In this document: positions 18,535 through 30,621 of the stretch, in pieces | How positions within the stretch are numbered: position 1 is the stretch's first letter | Layout: each line of letters begins with the position of its first letter | Source of the DNA: Aggregatibacter actinomycetemcomitans DSM 8324 | Lineage (GTDB): Bacteria > Pseudomonadota > Gammaproteobacteria > Enterobacterales > Pasteurellaceae | Reading direction: 5' to 3' | Assembly: GCF_000372365.1 (NCBI RefSeq) | Contig: NZ_AQUU01000003.1 | Location: forward strand, 62,001 to 126,000 | DNA length: 64,000 nucleotides | The notes under the pieces: model-generated | Databases searched by the model: none | What the model was told of the DNA's origin: nothing | The model's input: only the letters and a program-made list of their open reading frames with translations | Translations under genes and position numbers: made by a program

Positions 18535-19908
18535 ATGGCAAAAGCAAAAACGGCTTATGTATGTAACGACTGCGGCGCGGAATATTCCCGCTGGCAGGGG
18601 CAATGTTCCGCCTGTAAAGCCTGGAACACCATCACCGAAGTGCGGTTGGTTTCTACGTCAAATAATAAAGCGGATCGATTTAGCGGCTACGCGGGTGAAA
18701 CACGTGCGAAAATTCAAACCTTAAGTGAAATCAGCCTGCAGGAAACACCGCGTTTCAGCAGTGGATTTTTTGAGCTGGATCGTGTGTTGGGTGGCGGTGT
18801 CGTACCGGGCAGTGCGATCCTCATCGGCGGTCACCCGGGGGCGGGGAAAAGTACCCTGTTGTTGCAGGTGATGTGTAATTTATCGCAAAAAATGACCGCA
18901 CTTTATGTCACCGGCGAAGAATCCTTACAACAAGTGGCGATGCGTGCCAAACGCCTTGGCCTGCCGCCGGAAAAATTGAATATGCTGTCGGAAACTTCTG
19001 TAGAGCAAATTTGTAACCTGGCGGATCAGCTCAAACCGCAGATTATCGTCATCGACTCCATTCAGGTTATGCAGTTGGCGGATATTCAATCTTCCCCCGG
19101 CAGCGTGGCACAAGTGCGCGAATGTGCTTCTTTTTTAACCCGTTACGCGAAAACCCGCCAAGTGGCAATTGTGATGGTTGGGCATGTTACCAAAGACGGT
19201 ACTCTTGCCGGGCCAAAAGTGTTGGAGCACGCTATTGACTGTTCCTTATTATTGGAAGGAGAAACGGACTCGCGCTTTCGCACCTTACGCAGCCATAAAA
19301 ACCGTTTCGGCGCAGTGAACGAATTAGGCGTGTTCGCCATGACGGAACAAGGGCTGCGCGAAGTGAAAAACCCGTCGGCGATCTTTTTAAGTCGCGGCGA
19401 CGAACAAACCTCCGGCAGTTCCGTGATGGTGTTATGGGAAGGCACGCGCCCGCTGTTGGTGGAAATTCAAGCCTTAGTGGATCATTCCATGCTCGCTAAC
19501 CCGCGCCGTGTCGCTGTGGGGCTGGAACAAAACCGTCTTGCCTTATTACTTGCCGTATTACACCGCCACGGTGGCTTGCAAATGGCGGATCAGGATGTCT
19601 TCGTGAACGTGGTCGGCGGCGTCAAAGTGACCGAAACCGGCGCAGATTTAGCCTTACTCCTCGCACTCATCTCCAGCTTCCGCAACCGCCCGCTGCCACA
19701 GGATTTAGTGATCTTCGGCGAAGTGGGCTTGGCAGGCGAAATCCGCCCCGTACCAAGCGGTCAGGAACGTATCAGCGAAGCTGCAAAACACGGCTTCAAA
19801 CGCGCCATCGTGCCTTTTGGCAATAAACCGAAACATAAAGTGGAGAATATGGAAGTGTTTACGGTACGGAAGTTAGGTGATGCGATTGAGGTGTTGGATC
19901 GGTTTTAA
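18535..19908 (+). CDS. radA: DNA repair and recombination protein RadA
   Basis: A RecA-related ATPase/helicase that promotes branch migration. Domains in order: an N-terminal zinc finger (CNDCGAEYSRWQGQCSAC, residues about 9-26), a RecA-type ATPase with Walker A GGHPGAGKST near 101, Walker B IIVIDSIQVM, the RadA-specific KNRFG motif (SHKNRFGAVNE) near 260, and a C-terminal Lon-protease-like domain (LALLLAVLHRHGG...LPQDLVIFGEVGLAGEIRPVP). The length of 457 matches E. coli (460). The start is two bases after the preceding frame. A long hairpin terminator follows. Confidence 0.97.
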   Translation: MAKAKTAYVCNDCGAEYSRWQGQCSACKAWNTITEVRLVSTSNNKADRFSGYAGETRAKIQTLSEISLQETPRFSSGFFELDRVLGGGVVPGSAILIGGHPGAGKSTLLLQVMCNLSQKMTALYVTGEESLQQVAMRAKRLGLPPEKLNMLSETSVEQICNLADQLKPQIIVIDSIQVMQLADIQSSPGSVAQVRECASFLTRYAKTRQVAIVMVGHVTKDGTLAGPKVLEHAIDCSLLLEGETDSRFRTLRSHKNRFGAVNELGVFAMTEQGLREVKNPSAIFLSRGDEQTSGSSVMVLWEGTRPLLVEIQALVDHSMLANPRRVAVGLEQNRLALLLAVLHRHGGLQMADQDVFVNVVGGVKVTETGADLALLLALISSFRNRPLPQDLVIFGEVGLAGEIRPVPSGQERISEAAKHGFKRAIVPFGNKPKHKVENMEVFTVRKLGDAIEVLDRF

Positions 19909-20030
19909 ATTGGGTTTCAGCCGATAGTTCCTTTTCTTTGCGTCGCCAAAGAGAATGAACCAAAAGAAAGGCGCCGTAAACGGGGGAATTATTCTTTCTC
20001 CGAATAACCTTTCTTTATTTCGCAAAACTT

Positions 20031-20095
20031 AAAGTGTGGTGTATTTTCCACTTGTTTTTAAGCTTAAAAAACAAATCTAAAATACACCGCACTTT
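20031..20095 (+). terminator. long uptake-derived hairpin after radA
   Basis: AAAGTGTGGTGTATTTT (20031-20047) pairs with AAAATACACCGCACTTT (20079-20095) at 16 of 17 positions, with one G-T pair. The right arm is a true uptake core and the left arm has one change (GTGTGGT). A central palindromic AAGCTT lies in the loop. Confidence 0.6.
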
Positions 20096-20220
20096 TCAAA
20101 TAACGCTCCAACGGGGTCCCCGTATAAATTGCCCGAACGTGCGTTAATTTTTAGGAAAATTTCTTTTGTTTGAGCGTAGCGAGTTAGAAATTTTCCGTGA
20201 AAAAAATTAATGCTAAGAGA

Positions 20221-20294
20221 GGAAAAGCAATTTATCCGGGGTGCCCTTTTCTTTGCCTTCTTTCTTTTGGGCAAACAAAAGAAAGAAGGTCGCC
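20221..20294 (+). repeat. dispersed 74-bp hairpin repeat, copy 1
   Basis: The 74 bases match 26020-26093 at 69 positions. The core is a perfect 13-bp hairpin, CTTCTTTCTTTTG (20257-20269) with CAAAAGAAAGAAG (20276-20288), loop GGCAAA. The 538-bp gap between radA and the lrp-like gene (19909-20446) also holds a relic of similar sequence near 19930-19975, the terminator at 20031-20095, and an inverted repeat GGAAAATTTC/GAAATTTTCC at 20153-20200. I see no gene in it. Confidence 0.8.
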
Positions 20295-20446
20295 TTGGCG
20301 AAAATAGGAACTCGCCATCGGCGAAACCCTATCTTAACAATGAAATACAAAGACCCAAAACAACATTCCTCACTTTATTACTGAATTTTCCCTCAAATTA
20401 CGTTAAAATCTCCTCCCCTAAATTTTCAAACTCAACTCAAAACCTC

Positions 20447-20926
20447 ATGGAAAAAAAGCTACCCAAAGCTCTTGATGCTATTGACATAAAAATTCTCAAT
20501 GAATTGCAACGGAACGGAAAAATTTCCAATATTGATTTGTCCAAGAAAGTAGGGTTATCGCCGACACCTTGCCTGGAACGGGTGAAACGGTTGGAGAAGC
20601 AAGGGGTGATTATGGGGTATCGTGCTTTGCTGAATCCCGCATTATTGGATTCGCCGTTGTTGGTGATCGTGGAAATTACGCTGGTACGTGGCAAGCCCGA
20701 TGTGTTTGAAGAATTTAACGCGGCGGTGCAGCAGTTAGATGAAATTCAGGAATGCCATTTGGTTTCCGGTGATTTCGATTATTTATTGAAAACACGGGTG
20801 GCGGATATGGCGGCGTATCGTAAATTGCTGGGGACCACCTTGCTGCGCCTGCCCGGGGTGAACGACACGCGCACTTATGTGGTGATGGAAGAAGTGAAAC
20901 AAACGAATTTTTTACAGTTAAAATAG
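20447..20926 (+). CDS. lrp: Lrp/AsnC-family transcriptional regulator
   Basis: A 159-residue regulator with an N-terminal helix-turn-helix (IDIKILNELQRNGKISNIDL then SKKVGLSPTPCLERVKRLEK, residues about 12-50) and a C-terminal RAM ligand-binding domain (VIVEITLVRGKPDVFEEFN...ECHLVSGDFDYLLKTRV). It resembles E. coli Lrp, the leucine-responsive global regulator, and ends with VKQTNFLQLK. The open frame extends far upstream through a repeat, but the ATG at 20447 matches the family N-terminus. It lies three bases upstream of ftsK, as in other gammaproteobacteria where lrp precedes ftsK-lolA-rarA-serS. Confidence 0.93.
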   Translation: MEKKLPKALDAIDIKILNELQRNGKISNIDLSKKVGLSPTPCLERVKRLEKQGVIMGYRALLNPALLDSPLLVIVEITLVRGKPDVFEEFNAAVQQLDEIQECHLVSGDFDYLLKTRVADMAAYRKLLGTTLLRLPGVNDTRTYVVMEEVKQTNFLQLK

Positions 20927-20929
20927 CGC

Positions 20930-23674
20930 ATGATTAAACATATTACCGAACATTTTTCGCCGAAGTATTACCTATTACATTTGCTGTTAGGATTGACCGC
21001 ACTTTTCGGTTTGTATTTGATAATCGCCTGGTCGGGCTATACGCCGCTGGACAATTCTTGGGCGACCTCCGGCTTCGCGCCGGAAACCATCAACAAAGCG
21101 GGTGCGTTCGGTGCGTGGTTTGTGGATTTGTTTTTTGTATTTTTCGGTTATATCGGCAACCTGATCCCTTTCATTTTATTTTTTATCCCCATTTATTTAA
21201 TTCGTTCCAAGCGGGTGGAAAATCTCACTTGGACTAAATTCGCATTGCGTTCATTCGGTTTCATTTTGTTGCTTTGCGGTTTAACCGTGCTTGCTACACT
21301 TTCACTGAATAACCCGCCCTCTTACCTTGCGGGAGGCGTGCTGGGCGGTAGTTTAACCCTGAATTTATACCCGAGTTTAGGCAAATTCGGCGTATCCTTA
21401 CTGGCTGTGATTTTTGTGGCGGTGGGCTTTATTTTCTGTTCGGGCGCGTTTTTTATTCGTCTATTAATGAAATTCTACCGCTGGCTGACCATGCAAAATC
21501 CGCCTGAAGACCCGGAAAAAACCGACGAAACTGAAAGTGAGGAAACGCACATGGCAGAACCGCCGGAAGAGATCGTGATTGGGAAAACTCCGGCGCAGGA
21601 AGCGGTGGAGCAGCTTACGGAATTGGTCAATCCTGCGGATCGCATTAATATTTCCGGCTTGTCAAAAGCGCAGGATATGTTTTATGTGCCGATGAATAAT
21701 GGGAACGAGGTCAATGCTTTTGCACCGGAAAACCCTGAATTCGTTAAATACGATTTTGAGCAACAGGAAACCTTGCCGAATGTGAGTATTTCTATGCAGC
21801 GCGGTCAGACAGAATTGTCGACGCAACATGATTTCACTCCGGTATGGCAACAGACAAATGTCTTCGGTGAAGAGAAAAGTGCGGTTGATTTTGGCAGTAA
21901 ATTTACGACGTCAGAAGACATGCCGAGCGTATCACTGGCTGAACCGGAAGTAAACGTGGCGGAGGAAGATCCTGAACAAAGCGAACTTGCCCGCCAATTT
22001 GCCGCGCAAGAGCAACAACGTTTGCGGGAAATGGAACGGCGCGCGAAAGACATGGGCGTGCAGGACGTCTATCAGCAAATTGTGCAGGGACCAACGGCGG
22101 AAACCGCACCTAAGACAGCTAATTATCGCCCGTATGGCGATTCCTTGATTCATCCGGCATTTCAGCAACATAAAAAGAACATCGAAAAACCGAAGACGCC
22201 GTTGCCGAGCCTGGATTTATTGGAACATCGTCCGACCCGCGAACAGGATATTACCCAAGCGGAAATTGTCGAAACCTCACAACGTATTGAACAACAATTG
22301 CGCAATTTCAATGTGAAAGCGAAAGTCAAAGATGTTTTAGTGGGGCCGGTGGTGACACGCTATGAATTGGAATTGGATCCGGGTGTGAAAGCCTCCAAAG
22401 TCACGGGATTGGATACGGATCTGGCACGCGCCCTGATGTTCCGTTCCATTCGTGTGGCGGAAGTGATTCCGGGCAAACCTTATATTGGTATCGAAACACC
22501 GAACGATCACCGTCAAATAGTACCATTGCGTGATGTGTTGGACAGCGATGAATTCCGCAATTCCAAAGCCTTACTTTCCATGGCGTTAGGTAAAGACATT
22601 AGCGGCAAACCAATGGTGGTGGATCTTGCTAAAATGCCGCATTTATTGGTGGCGGGCACCACGGGTTCCGGTAAATCCGTCGGCGTAAATACCATGATTT
22701 TAAGCCTGCTTTACCGCGTTAAACCGGAAGAAGTGAAATTCATCATGATTGACCCGAAAGTGGTGGAATTGTCTATTTATAATGATATTCCGCATCTTTT
22801 AACGGAAGTGGTCACGGACATGAAAAAAGCGGCAAACGCGTTGCGCTGGTGTGTAGACGAAATGGAGCGCCGTTATCAATTATTGTCTGCTTTGCGGGTG
22901 CGTAATATTGAAGGATTTAACGAGAAAGTTGATGAATATGAGGCCTTAAATATGCCGATTCCGAACCCGTTATGGAAGCCGGGCGATTCCATGGATACTT
23001 TGCCGCCACCATTAGAAAAACTGAGTTACATTGTGGTGATTGTGGATGAATTCGCCGATTTGATGATGGTGGCAGGCAAACAGGTGGAAGAGCTTATCGC
23101 ACGTTTGGCGCAAAAAGCCCGTGCGGTGGGGATTCACTTAATTTTGGCAACCCAACGCCCTTCCGTAGATGTGATTACCGGTTTGATTAAAGCGAACGTA
23201 CCGAGTCGAATTGCGTTTACTGTGGCGACTAAAATTGACTCGCGTACTATTCTTGATGCAGGCGGTGCGGAATCCTTATTGGGTAAAGGTGATATGCTGT
23301 ATTCCCCACAGGGTTCTACCGAATTAGTCCGTATTCACGGTGCCTTTATGACTGATGACGAAGTCGTGCGCGTGGTAGATGATTGGAAAGCACGCGGTAA
23401 ACCGAATTACATTGATGGTATTTTAGAGGGTGATGAAGAAGATGCCGGTGCGGAACGCTTAAGTGAGCGTGGCGGCGAAACCGACGGGTTGTTTGATGAA
23501 GTGGTAGAGTTTGTGGTCAGCACAGGCACCACGTCTATTTCTGCGATTCAACGCCGTTTCCGAGTAGGCTTTAACCGTGCCGCCAATATTATGGATCAGC
23601 TGGAAGAGCAGGGCATTGTTTCGCCGGTGCAAAACGGTAAACGTGAAGTGTTGGCGCGCAGTGCGGATTATTAA
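20930..23674 (+). CDS. ftsK: DNA translocase FtsK
   Basis: The 914-residue division protein couples chromosome dimer resolution to septation. It has an N-terminal membrane domain with four to five segments (residues about 15-190), a charged linker (about 190-420; shorter than in E. coli, hence the smaller total), and a C-terminal motor. The motor has Walker [16 protein letters not shown] near 575, Walker [14 protein letters not shown] near 700, and [18 protein letters not shown]. The last 65 residues form the gamma winged helix ([29 protein letters not shown]) that reads KOPS sequences. Downstream lolA follows after 92 bp. Confidence 0.96.
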   Translation: MIKHITEHFSPKYYLLHLLLGLTALFGLYLIIAWSGYTPLDNSWATSGFAPETINKAGAFGAWFVDLFFVFFGYIGNLIPFILFFIPIYLIRSKRVENLTWTKFALRSFGFILLLCGLTVLATLSLNNPPSYLAGGVLGGSLTLNLYPSLGKFGVSLLAVIFVAVGFIFCSGAFFIRLLMKFYRWLTMQNPPEDPEKTDETESEETHMAEPPEEIVIGKTPAQEAVEQLTELVNPADRINISGLSKAQDMFYVPMNNGNEVNAFAPENPEFVKYDFEQQETLPNVSISMQRGQTELSTQHDFTPVWQQTNVFGEEKSAVDFGSKFTTSEDMPSVSLAEPEVNVAEEDPEQSELARQFAAQEQQRLREMERRAKDMGVQDVYQQIVQGPTAETAPKTANYRPYGDSLIHPAFQQHKKNIEKPKTPLPSLDLLEHRPTREQDITQAEIVETSQRIEQQLRNFNVKAKVKDVLVGPVVTRYELELDPGVKASKVTGLDTDLARALMFRSIRVAEVIPGKPYIGIETPNDHRQIVPLRDVLDSDEFRNSKALLSMALGKDISGKPMVVDLAKMPHLLVAGTTGSGKSVGVNTMILSLLYRVKPEEVKFIMIDPKVVELSIYNDIPHLLTEVVTDMKKAANALRWCVDEMERRYQLLSALRVRNIEGFNEKVDEYEALNMPIPNPLWKPGDSMDTLPPPLEKLSYIVVIVDEFADLMMVAGKQVEELIARLAQKARAVGIHLILATQRPSVDVITGLIKANVPSRIAFTVATKIDSRTILDAGGAESLLGKGDMLYSPQGSTELVRIHGAFMTDDEVVRVVDDWKARGKPNYIDGILEGDEEDAGAERLSERGGETDGLFDEVVEFVVSTGTTSISAIQRRFRVGFNRAANIMDQLEEQGIVSPVQNGKREVLARSADY

Positions 23675-23766
23675 TCCGTGATATGAATTAAACGACAGTT
23701 TGTTTGTCTATTGATGAAAAAATCGCAGGGCGCACGTGAATGCACCCATAGAATACAGGTAACGCT

Positions 23767-24384
23767 ATGAAAAAAACACTGCTAAAACTGACCGCACTTT
23801 CTTTGCTCGGGCTCTCTTCTGTGGTTTGGGCGAATGCCGATATTGAGCTGCAAAACCGCTTAAATAAAGTAGATGTGTTAAGTGCGGATTTCGCGCAAAC
23901 CGTGAGTTCGGCGAACGGTAAAAACGTGCAACAGGGCAACGGAAAATTGCAAATCAAACGCCCGAATTTGTTCCGTATGGACACCAAAGCACCACAGGAA
24001 ACCCAAATCATTGCCGACGGGCAAACCCTGTGGTTCTACGATCCTTTTGTGGAACAAGTCACCGCCAACTGGGTGAAAGATGCGGTGAATAATACCCCGT
24101 TCGTGTTGTTGACCAGCGGTGATAAAAGCCATTGGTCGCAATATACCGTGCAACAAAAAGACGACACGTTTGTGTTAACCCCGAAAGCGAAGAATAGCAA
24201 CGTCAAACAATTTGATATTCGCATTGATTCAAACGGCGTATTAAAAGGCTTTAGTACCATTGAAAAAGACGGGCAGTCCAATCAATATGTGCTGCGCAAT
24301 ATCACCAATCAAAATTTAGACGACGGATTGTTTAAATTCAGCGTACCGAAAGGTGTCGAATTGGACGACCAACGGAAAAAATAA
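23767..24384 (+). CDS. lolA: outer-membrane lipoprotein carrier LolA
   Basis: A 205-residue periplasmic chaperone that carries lipoproteins from LolCDE to LolB. The signal peptide is [20 protein letters not shown] with cleavage after WANA. The mature protein has [57 protein letters not shown] and the C-terminal [13 protein letters not shown]. An uptake sequence lies within the signal-peptide codons (GACCGCACTTT). It precedes rarA with a 12-bp gap, so they are co-transcribed. LolB is encoded at 12598. Confidence 0.95.
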   Translation: MKKTLLKLTALSLLGLSSVVWANADIELQNRLNKVDVLSADFAQTVSSANGKNVQQGNGKLQIKRPNLFRMDTKAPQETQIIADGQTLWFYDPFVEQVTANWVKDAVNNTPFVLLTSGDKSHWSQYTVQQKDDTFVLTPKAKNSNVKQFDIRIDSNGVLKGFSTIEKDGQSNQYVLRNITNQNLDDGLFKFSVPKGVELDDQRKK

Positions 24385-24396
24385 GCGGGTTCGAGC

Positions 24397-25737
24397 ATGT
24401 CTAACTTCAGCTTTGATTTCAACGAAAATGACTTTCGCCCGCTTGCTGCAAGAATGCGCCCCACCACCTTGGCGCAATATTGCGGTCAGTCTCATTTATT
24501 GGGCGAAGGAAAACCGTTGCGCAAAGCTATTGAAGCGGGATATGTTCATTCCATGATTTTCTGGGGCCCGCCCGGCACCGGTAAAACCACCTTGGCGGAA
24601 ATTATCGCCCATCGCATTAATGTGGAAGTAGAGCGCATTTCCGCCGTCACCAGCGGCATTAAAGAAATCCGTGAAGCCATCGACAAAGCCAAACAAAACA
24701 AACTGGCAGGTTTGCGCACCATTTTTTTTGTAGATGAAGTGCATCGTTTCAACAAAAGCCAGCAAGACGCTTTCCTGCCGCATATTGAAGACGGCACCAT
24801 TATTTTTATCGGCGCTACCACGGAAAATCCCTCTTTTGAACTCAATAACGCGTTGCTTTCCCGCGCGCGGGTTTATATTCTAAAACCGCTTTCCGCGCAG
24901 GAAATCGAACAGGTTTTACAACAAGCCATAGATGACCCCGAAACCGGTTTGGGTAAAGTGCGGTTAAATTTACAAGAGAATTTATTGTCCCTGTTGGCAG
25001 AATACGTCAATGGCGACGCCCGTCTTGCTTTGAACTGCCTGGAAATGATGGTGGACATGGCGGGCGAATCGGAAAACGGCAAAATTTTAGACCGCACTTT
25101 ACTCACGGAAGTGTTGGGCGAACGGCAGGCGCGTTTTGATAAACAAGGTGACCTTTTCTACGATTTCATTTCCGCACTGCACAAATCCATTCGCGGATCC
25201 GCCCCTGATGCGGCGTTATACTGGTACGCGCGCATTATCACTGCCGGCGGGGATCCTCTTTATGTGGCACGTCGATTATTGGCAATTGCTTCCGAAGATG
25301 TGGGCAACGCCGACCCGCGCGCCATGCAGGTGGCACTTGCCGCCTGGGATTGTTTCACCCGCGTCGGCGCTGCCGAAGGCGAACGCGCTATTGCGCAAGC
25401 CATTGTGTATTTAGCCGTCGCACCGAAAAGCAACGCCGTTTATCTCGCTTTCAAAGCCGCCAAAAAATTGGCAACCGAATCCGCCGATTTCGACGTCCCT
25501 GAACATCTCCGCAACGCCCCGACCAGCTTCATGAAAGACCTCGGCTTCGGCGCCGAATACCGCTACGCCCACAATGAACCTAACGCCTACGCTGCCGGCG
25601 AAAACTACTTCCCGCCACAACTGAAAGACACCCAATTCTATTTCCCGACCACCAGAGGCATGGAAATTAAGATTAAGGAGAAGTTGGAATGGCTGCGGGG
25701 GTTAGATCAGGAAAGTGGTAAGAAGCGATATAAATAG
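24397..25737 (+). CDS. rarA: replication-associated recombination protein RarA (MgsA)
   Basis: A 446-residue AAA+ ATPase of the clamp-loader group acting at stalled forks. Seen are [21 protein letters not shown] near the start, Walker [17 protein letters not shown] near 54-69, Walker [21 protein letters not shown], sensor 1 [20 protein letters not shown], and the C-terminal tetramerisation region with [18 protein letters not shown] and [20 protein letters not shown]. The length is equal to that of the E. coli protein (447). It is last in the lolA-rarA unit. The gap after it contains repeats rather than genes. Confidence 0.96.
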   Translation: MSNFSFDFNENDFRPLAARMRPTTLAQYCGQSHLLGEGKPLRKAIEAGYVHSMIFWGPPGTGKTTLAEIIAHRINVEVERISAVTSGIKEIREAIDKAKQNKLAGLRTIFFVDEVHRFNKSQQDAFLPHIEDGTIIFIGATTENPSFELNNALLSRARVYILKPLSAQEIEQVLQQAIDDPETGLGKVRLNLQENLLSLLAEYVNGDARLALNCLEMMVDMAGESENGKILDRTLLTEVLGERQARFDKQGDLFYDFISALHKSIRGSAPDAALYWYARIITAGGDPLYVARRLLAIASEDVGNADPRAMQVALAAWDCFTRVGAAEGERAIAQAIVYLAVAPKSNAVYLAFKAAKKLATESADFDVPEHLRNAPTSFMKDLGFGAEYRYAHNEPNAYAAGENYFPPQLKDTQFYFPTTRGMEIKIKEKLEWLRGLDQESGKKRYK

Positions 25738-25754
25738 GTTTGTTTCGGCATCGA

Positions 25755-25851
25755 CCTACTTTTACTGCGCTGCGCTTGCACTTCGTACCATTGGCAAAGC
25801 CAACGTTCAAAATCCTTGGATTTTGTCTTTGCTTGTGAAAAGAAAAGTAGG
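25755..25851. repeat. 97-bp element bounded by 9-bp inverted repeat
   Basis: CCTACTTTT (25755-25763) and AAAAGTAGG (25843-25851) bracket a segment holding the double hairpin also present at 18109-18149 (here 25791-25827). It is in the 496-bp gap between rarA and dcuB (25738-26233), which contains no convincing gene. Confidence 0.7.
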
Positions 25852-26019
25852 CAAAAGAAAGCACTCCGCTAGGGCATGATAAAAGTGTAGTCGGTTTTTG
25901 TTGATTATTTATCCCCGTGTAAGACGCCCATTTTTTTAAGGATTTTTTAGGAAAGTTACGCCAGCGATGCGTTAGGCGGAGTCTGCTAACTTTTCGTTAA
26001 GAAAAATTCTTAAAAAAAG

Positions 26020-26093
26020 GGAAAAGCGGCTTATCCGGGGTGCCTTTTTCTTTGCCTTCTTTCTTTTGGGCAAGCAAAAGAAAGAAGGTCGCC
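26020..26093 (+). repeat. dispersed 74-bp hairpin repeat, copy 2
   Basis: This is the second copy of the element at 20221-20294, with five differences. The 13-bp stem is intact (26056-26068 with 26075-26087). Both copies are preceded by an inverted-repeat segment containing GCGATGCG- or GCGTAGCG-like words and followed by a GGCGAAA word. Confidence 0.8.
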
Positions 26094-26233
26094 ATCGGCG
26101 AAATGCGATATTAATTCAACAATAAACAGAAAAAAGCGCTCCAAAATTTAACCGCAGTTTATCGGCGAAGCAAATAAAAAGGCTACTCCCAACGAAATAA
26201 CCTTTCCATTCAACAAGATTAAATCAACCTCAA

Positions 26234-27901
26234 TTACAAATACCCAAACATTCCCGTAAAGATATATCCGAAAATACAGGACGTAATCACACCGATTAAG
26301 CCCGGTAGGATAAAGCTGTGGTTGATAACGAATTTACCGATGTGGGTGGTGCCAGAGCGGTCGAATTGGATTGCTGCTAAGTCACTTGGGTAGGTCGGTA
26401 AGATGTAGTAGCCGTAACAAGCGGCAGCGAAGGCAAGGATGATTGCCGGGTCAACGCCGATGTTTAATGCCAACGGCACGAAGGCAACCAAGGCGGCGGC
26501 TTGTGAGTTTACGAATTTGGAGATTAATAACAACATCACGGCGTAAGTCCAAGGGTGGGCTTTCACGATGTCGCCTAATGCCGCTTTCATCATCGGGGTA
26601 TGGACGGTGAACATGGTTTCTGCCATCCAGGAGATTCCGAAGACGGCAACTAATGCAATCATACCGGAACGGAAGATTTCATTTTTACTGATTTTGCTTG
26701 CATCGGTTTTGGTAAAGATGATGATTAATGAACCGGCTAACAACATGAAAATTTGGATAACGTGAACCATGCCTAACGTCACTTTTTTCTTCGCGGTATC
26801 TTTTAACGCGATAGTGGCGTTGGCAATGCTGTCTGTTTTATCGCTGGTGGTGATAACCACATTGTTATTTTGTGCGGATAAAGTTTGTGTCAACACGCCT
26901 TTGTTGTCGTAAATTTCAACACTGTCATAAGCAGTTTGCGCTTTGGCTTTGCTGTCTTTCACATCAAGCGCCACTTTGCTGTCTTTTGCAATAGCAACGA
27001 TTTTGCCTTCTTTCACGTTGAAACTTTGTACCGCTTTATTGTCGGAAACCACTTCAACCACTTGTGCCGGTGCGCTTTTCTCAAAGGACGGACGCAAGTC
27101 TTTAAAGTAACCCAGCAAAGCAACGATAAGAATGGCACCGAAGAAGATCCACATGGCGTTCCAGCTGGATTGCGGTAATTTTTTGTCGAGTAGGGAAGTG
27201 CTGTCGCCGTACACGTATTTTTTGAATTCCGGATCTTTTAACTTCTCTTGGAACTCTTGGTCTTTATCTAAATCTTTGCCACGGAACCAGCTGAAAATAC
27301 CGATGGCTAACACACCGCAGAGCGTAGATGGCACGGTGATTTTTAATAAATCCAAATACCCGTCGAAACCGGCTAAGTGATTTTGTGCATTCACCAAGAA
27401 CGCGGTTAAGGTCACTACCGCAACGGACACCGGAGACGCGATGATCCCCATTTGGGAAGCGATGGAACTAGCCGCCATCGGACGTTCCGGACGAATGTTA
27501 TTTTTGATGGCGATGTCGTAAATAATCGGCAGCATGGTATAAACCACATGACCGGTACCGCAAAGAATGGTGAGGGTACAGGTAACGAACGGTGCGAGGA
27601 TACTCACATATTTCGGATTTTTACGCAGTAGTTTTTCTGCAATTTGCAACATCACGTCCAAACCGCCACTGGCTTGTAATGTTGCGGATGTGACTACCAC
27701 GGCGAGGATGGTAAGCATAACGTCGATTGCCGGTTTACCCGGTTCGATGCCAAAGCCGAAGACCAATACGATCAGACCGATACCGCCCAGTAAACCCAGT
27801 GCAATACCGCCTTTTTTCGCGCCGTAGAACAAACAGATTAAGACGATGGCAAGCTGAATAGCAAATTGCGTGCCTTCTCTGAGGTTAGATAAAAACTCCA
27901 T
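26234..27901 (-). CDS. dcuB: anaerobic C4-dicarboxylate transporter DcuB with inserted domain
   Basis: The 555-residue inner-membrane protein exchanges fumarate, malate or aspartate for succinate in anaerobic growth. It follows E. coli DcuB (446) closely on both sides: [78 protein letters not shown] and [20 protein letters not shown]. Between DLRPSFE and [15 protein letters not shown] there is an extra segment at about residues 275-373. It is soluble, rich in Lys, Asp and Val, and has no membrane helix. The ATG at 27901 is preceded by GGAG; an ATG eight codons earlier is in frame. An FNR-like site lies upstream. The insert was not recognised. Confidence 0.9.
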   Translation of the reverse strand: MEFLSNLREGTQFAIQLAIVLICLFYGAKKGGIALGLLGGIGLIVLVFGFGIEPGKPAIDVMLTILAVVVTSATLQASGGLDVMLQIAEKLLRKNPKYVSILAPFVTCTLTILCGTGHVVYTMLPIIYDIAIKNNIRPERPMAASSIASQMGIIASPVSVAVVTLTAFLVNAQNHLAGFDGYLDLLKITVPSTLCGVLAIGIFSWFRGKDLDKDQEFQEKLKDPEFKKYVYGDSTSLLDKKLPQSSWNAMWIFFGAILIVALLGYFKDLRPSFEKSAPAQVVEVVSDNKAVQSFNVKEGKIVAIAKDSKVALDVKDSKAKAQTAYDSVEIYDNKGVLTQTLSAQNNNVVITTSDKTDSIANATIALKDTAKKKVTLGMVHVIQIFMLLAGSLIIIFTKTDASKISKNEIFRSGMIALVAVFGISWMAETMFTVHTPMMKAALGDIVKAHPWTYAVMLLLISKFVNSQAAALVAFVPLALNIGVDPAIILAFAAACYGYYILPTYPSDLAAIQFDRSGTTHIGKFVINHSFILPGLIGVITSCIFGYIFTGMFGYL

Positions 27902-27995
27902 AGATACTCCGGAAATTAATGTCATTTTATGATTGAAAAATCGGCATTAGTCTAACATTAAGGCTACTTCTTAAGTAGTAGAATTATGTAGATTG

Positions 27996-28009
27996 TTGCG
28001 ATAAATCAA
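27996..28009. promoter_or_regulatory. FNR-like site upstream of dcuB
   Basis: TTGCGATAAATCAA matches TTGAT-N4-ATCAA at eight of ten positions. It is centred about 101 bp before the dcuB ATG in the 307-bp gap shared with serS (27902-28208). The rest of that gap is AT-rich, with one uptake sequence near 28110 and no gene. dcuB is FNR-activated in E. coli; here that is inference. Confidence 0.45.
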
Positions 28010-28196
28010 AATTCCTGACATTAAGAATTCAGCGTTTGGCACACTAAATCGCTTAAGCTTTTTGGCTAAAAATTTTTAGCGGCGAAGAAAAACATTGATA
28101 AAAACAACCGCACTTTAGTCCATGTTTTTGCTAGTCTATTTTGTTAATACGATATAGAATAAACACCGTTTTCAACTGGTATTAGCAATAGAATAA

Positions 28197-29525
<1,329 letters not shown>

Positions 29526-29536
29526 TCTGAAATATT

Positions 29537-29563
29537 TGTGGGTGCGTTGGCACCCACATTTTC
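29537..29563 (+). terminator. rho-independent terminator of serS
   Basis: TGTGGGTGC and GCACCCACA form a perfect 9-bp stem with a GTTG loop, followed by TTTTCT, 12 bases after the stop. Confidence 0.85.
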
Positions 29564-29603
29564 TATCCACCCTTAAAAAAATGTCGTCAAAATCCACCGC
29601 ACT

Positions 29604-30500
29604 TTATACGGCAAAATAGTCTAATTTCACGTCGCTCAATGTGCCGAGCAATTCTTCCGCCATGGCTTTGTAATGGAGCGTATTGGATTTTTCCACCATC
29701 ACAACGCGAACGATATTCTCAACCTCCTCACCGCTTAAAATCAGATGATTTAATGCCACCTGCATTGCCGGCAGGCTTGGATTGAAGGCGGCATTTTCCG
29801 CATAACTGCCGTGATAAATTTGCTGATTTCGGGTTTGAATGGCAATGCCGTGGAAAGAATTGGAATAGGGCGCATGGGCTTGATTTGCCATGGCGAGCGC
29901 TTGCAATACCAACGGATTGTCGTTATTTAGGGATAATTGGTTATCGTGTTGATCCAGCAAACTCAGCTGAATATTTAAATCTTTCGGACCGAACGCATCG
30001 GGCAAATACTGGTGCAACAAATTATTTTGGCTATGCGGCAAGTGAATTTGCAGCGTTTCCGCACTGTTCAATTCATTCATAAACTGGCGACAATGCCCGC
30101 ACGGAGTGTAGTTTACCGTGACATCGGTCAGTTGTTTTTCACCGCGCATCCAAGCGTGGCTAATGGCACTTTGTTCCGCATGAATAGTTTGTTGAATGTC
30201 CGTTTGGCAAAATTCCTGATTGGCACCGAAATAAAAATCGCCACCGATGCCATGTACAACCGCACCCACATTAAAATGTGAAATCGGCGTGGTGGCATAA
30301 CAGGCAGCGATAGGCAGGAGTTTCAGCACGAGCTGTTTAGGCGTGAGTTGATGTTTGTTGCACAGGTGTTGCACGGCAAAGTGCGGTAGAAATCCGAGGT
30401 ATTTTTGTTCTTGCAAAATATGCCAAATATCTTGTGCCAAGACGGAATGTTCTATCTTGCCTAAAGCATCTTGAATCTTGTCTGAAATGTGGGATGACAT
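29604..30500 (-). CDS. cdd: cytidine deaminase
   Basis: The 298-residue enzyme deaminates cytidine and deoxycytidine in pyrimidine salvage. It is of the long two-domain enteric type (E. coli 294), with the active half first. The zinc and catalytic motif is [15 protein letters not shown] near residue 100, and the second zinc pair is [13 protein letters not shown] near 128. The second half is a degenerate copy of the fold ([17 protein letters not shown]). It faces serS tail to tail, with an uptake sequence between them. Confidence 0.95.
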   Translation of the reverse strand: MSSHISDKIQDALGKIEHSVLAQDIWHILQEQKYLGFLPHFAVQHLCNKHQLTPKQLVLKLLPIAACYATTPISHFNVGAVVHGIGGDFYFGANQEFCQTDIQQTIHAEQSAISHAWMRGEKQLTDVTVNYTPCGHCRQFMNELNSAETLQIHLPHSQNNLLHQYLPDAFGPKDLNIQLSLLDQHDNQLSLNNDNPLVLQALAMANQAHAPYSNSFHGIAIQTRNQQIYHGSYAENAAFNPSLPAMQVALNHLILSGEEVENIVRVVMVEKSNTLHYKAMAEELLGTLSDVKLDYFAV

Positions 30501-30552
30501 AAAATCTCCTTTTTGCGTATTATTTTTCTTATCTTAGCACTTTCACAATAAA

Positions 30553-30594
30553 AAAGTGCGGTCGAAATTTTACATGAATTTTCAACCGCACTTT
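30553..30594 (-). terminator. uptake-sequence hairpin after potD
   Basis: AAAGTGCGGTCGAAA pairs with TTTCAACCGCACTTT with one mismatch and T runs, 28 bases downstream of the potD stop. Confidence 0.7.
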
Positions 30595-30621
30595 AGCTTC
30601 TCTTTTTTGTGTTGGAACTAA

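Noticed and set aside
20210-20446. Upstream extension of the Lrp-family frame by 79 codons
   Set aside because: These codons are made of the dispersed hairpin repeat; the ATG at 20447 gives the family N-terminus.
25673-25864. A 63-residue minus-strand frame after rarA
   Set aside because: It reads through the inverted-repeat element and rarA antisense, with no ribosome site.
30532-30547. CRP-like sequence upstream of cdd
   Set aside because: Eight of ten positions fit, but a class II start would fall on the cdd start codon and the site overlaps an uptake hairpin flank.
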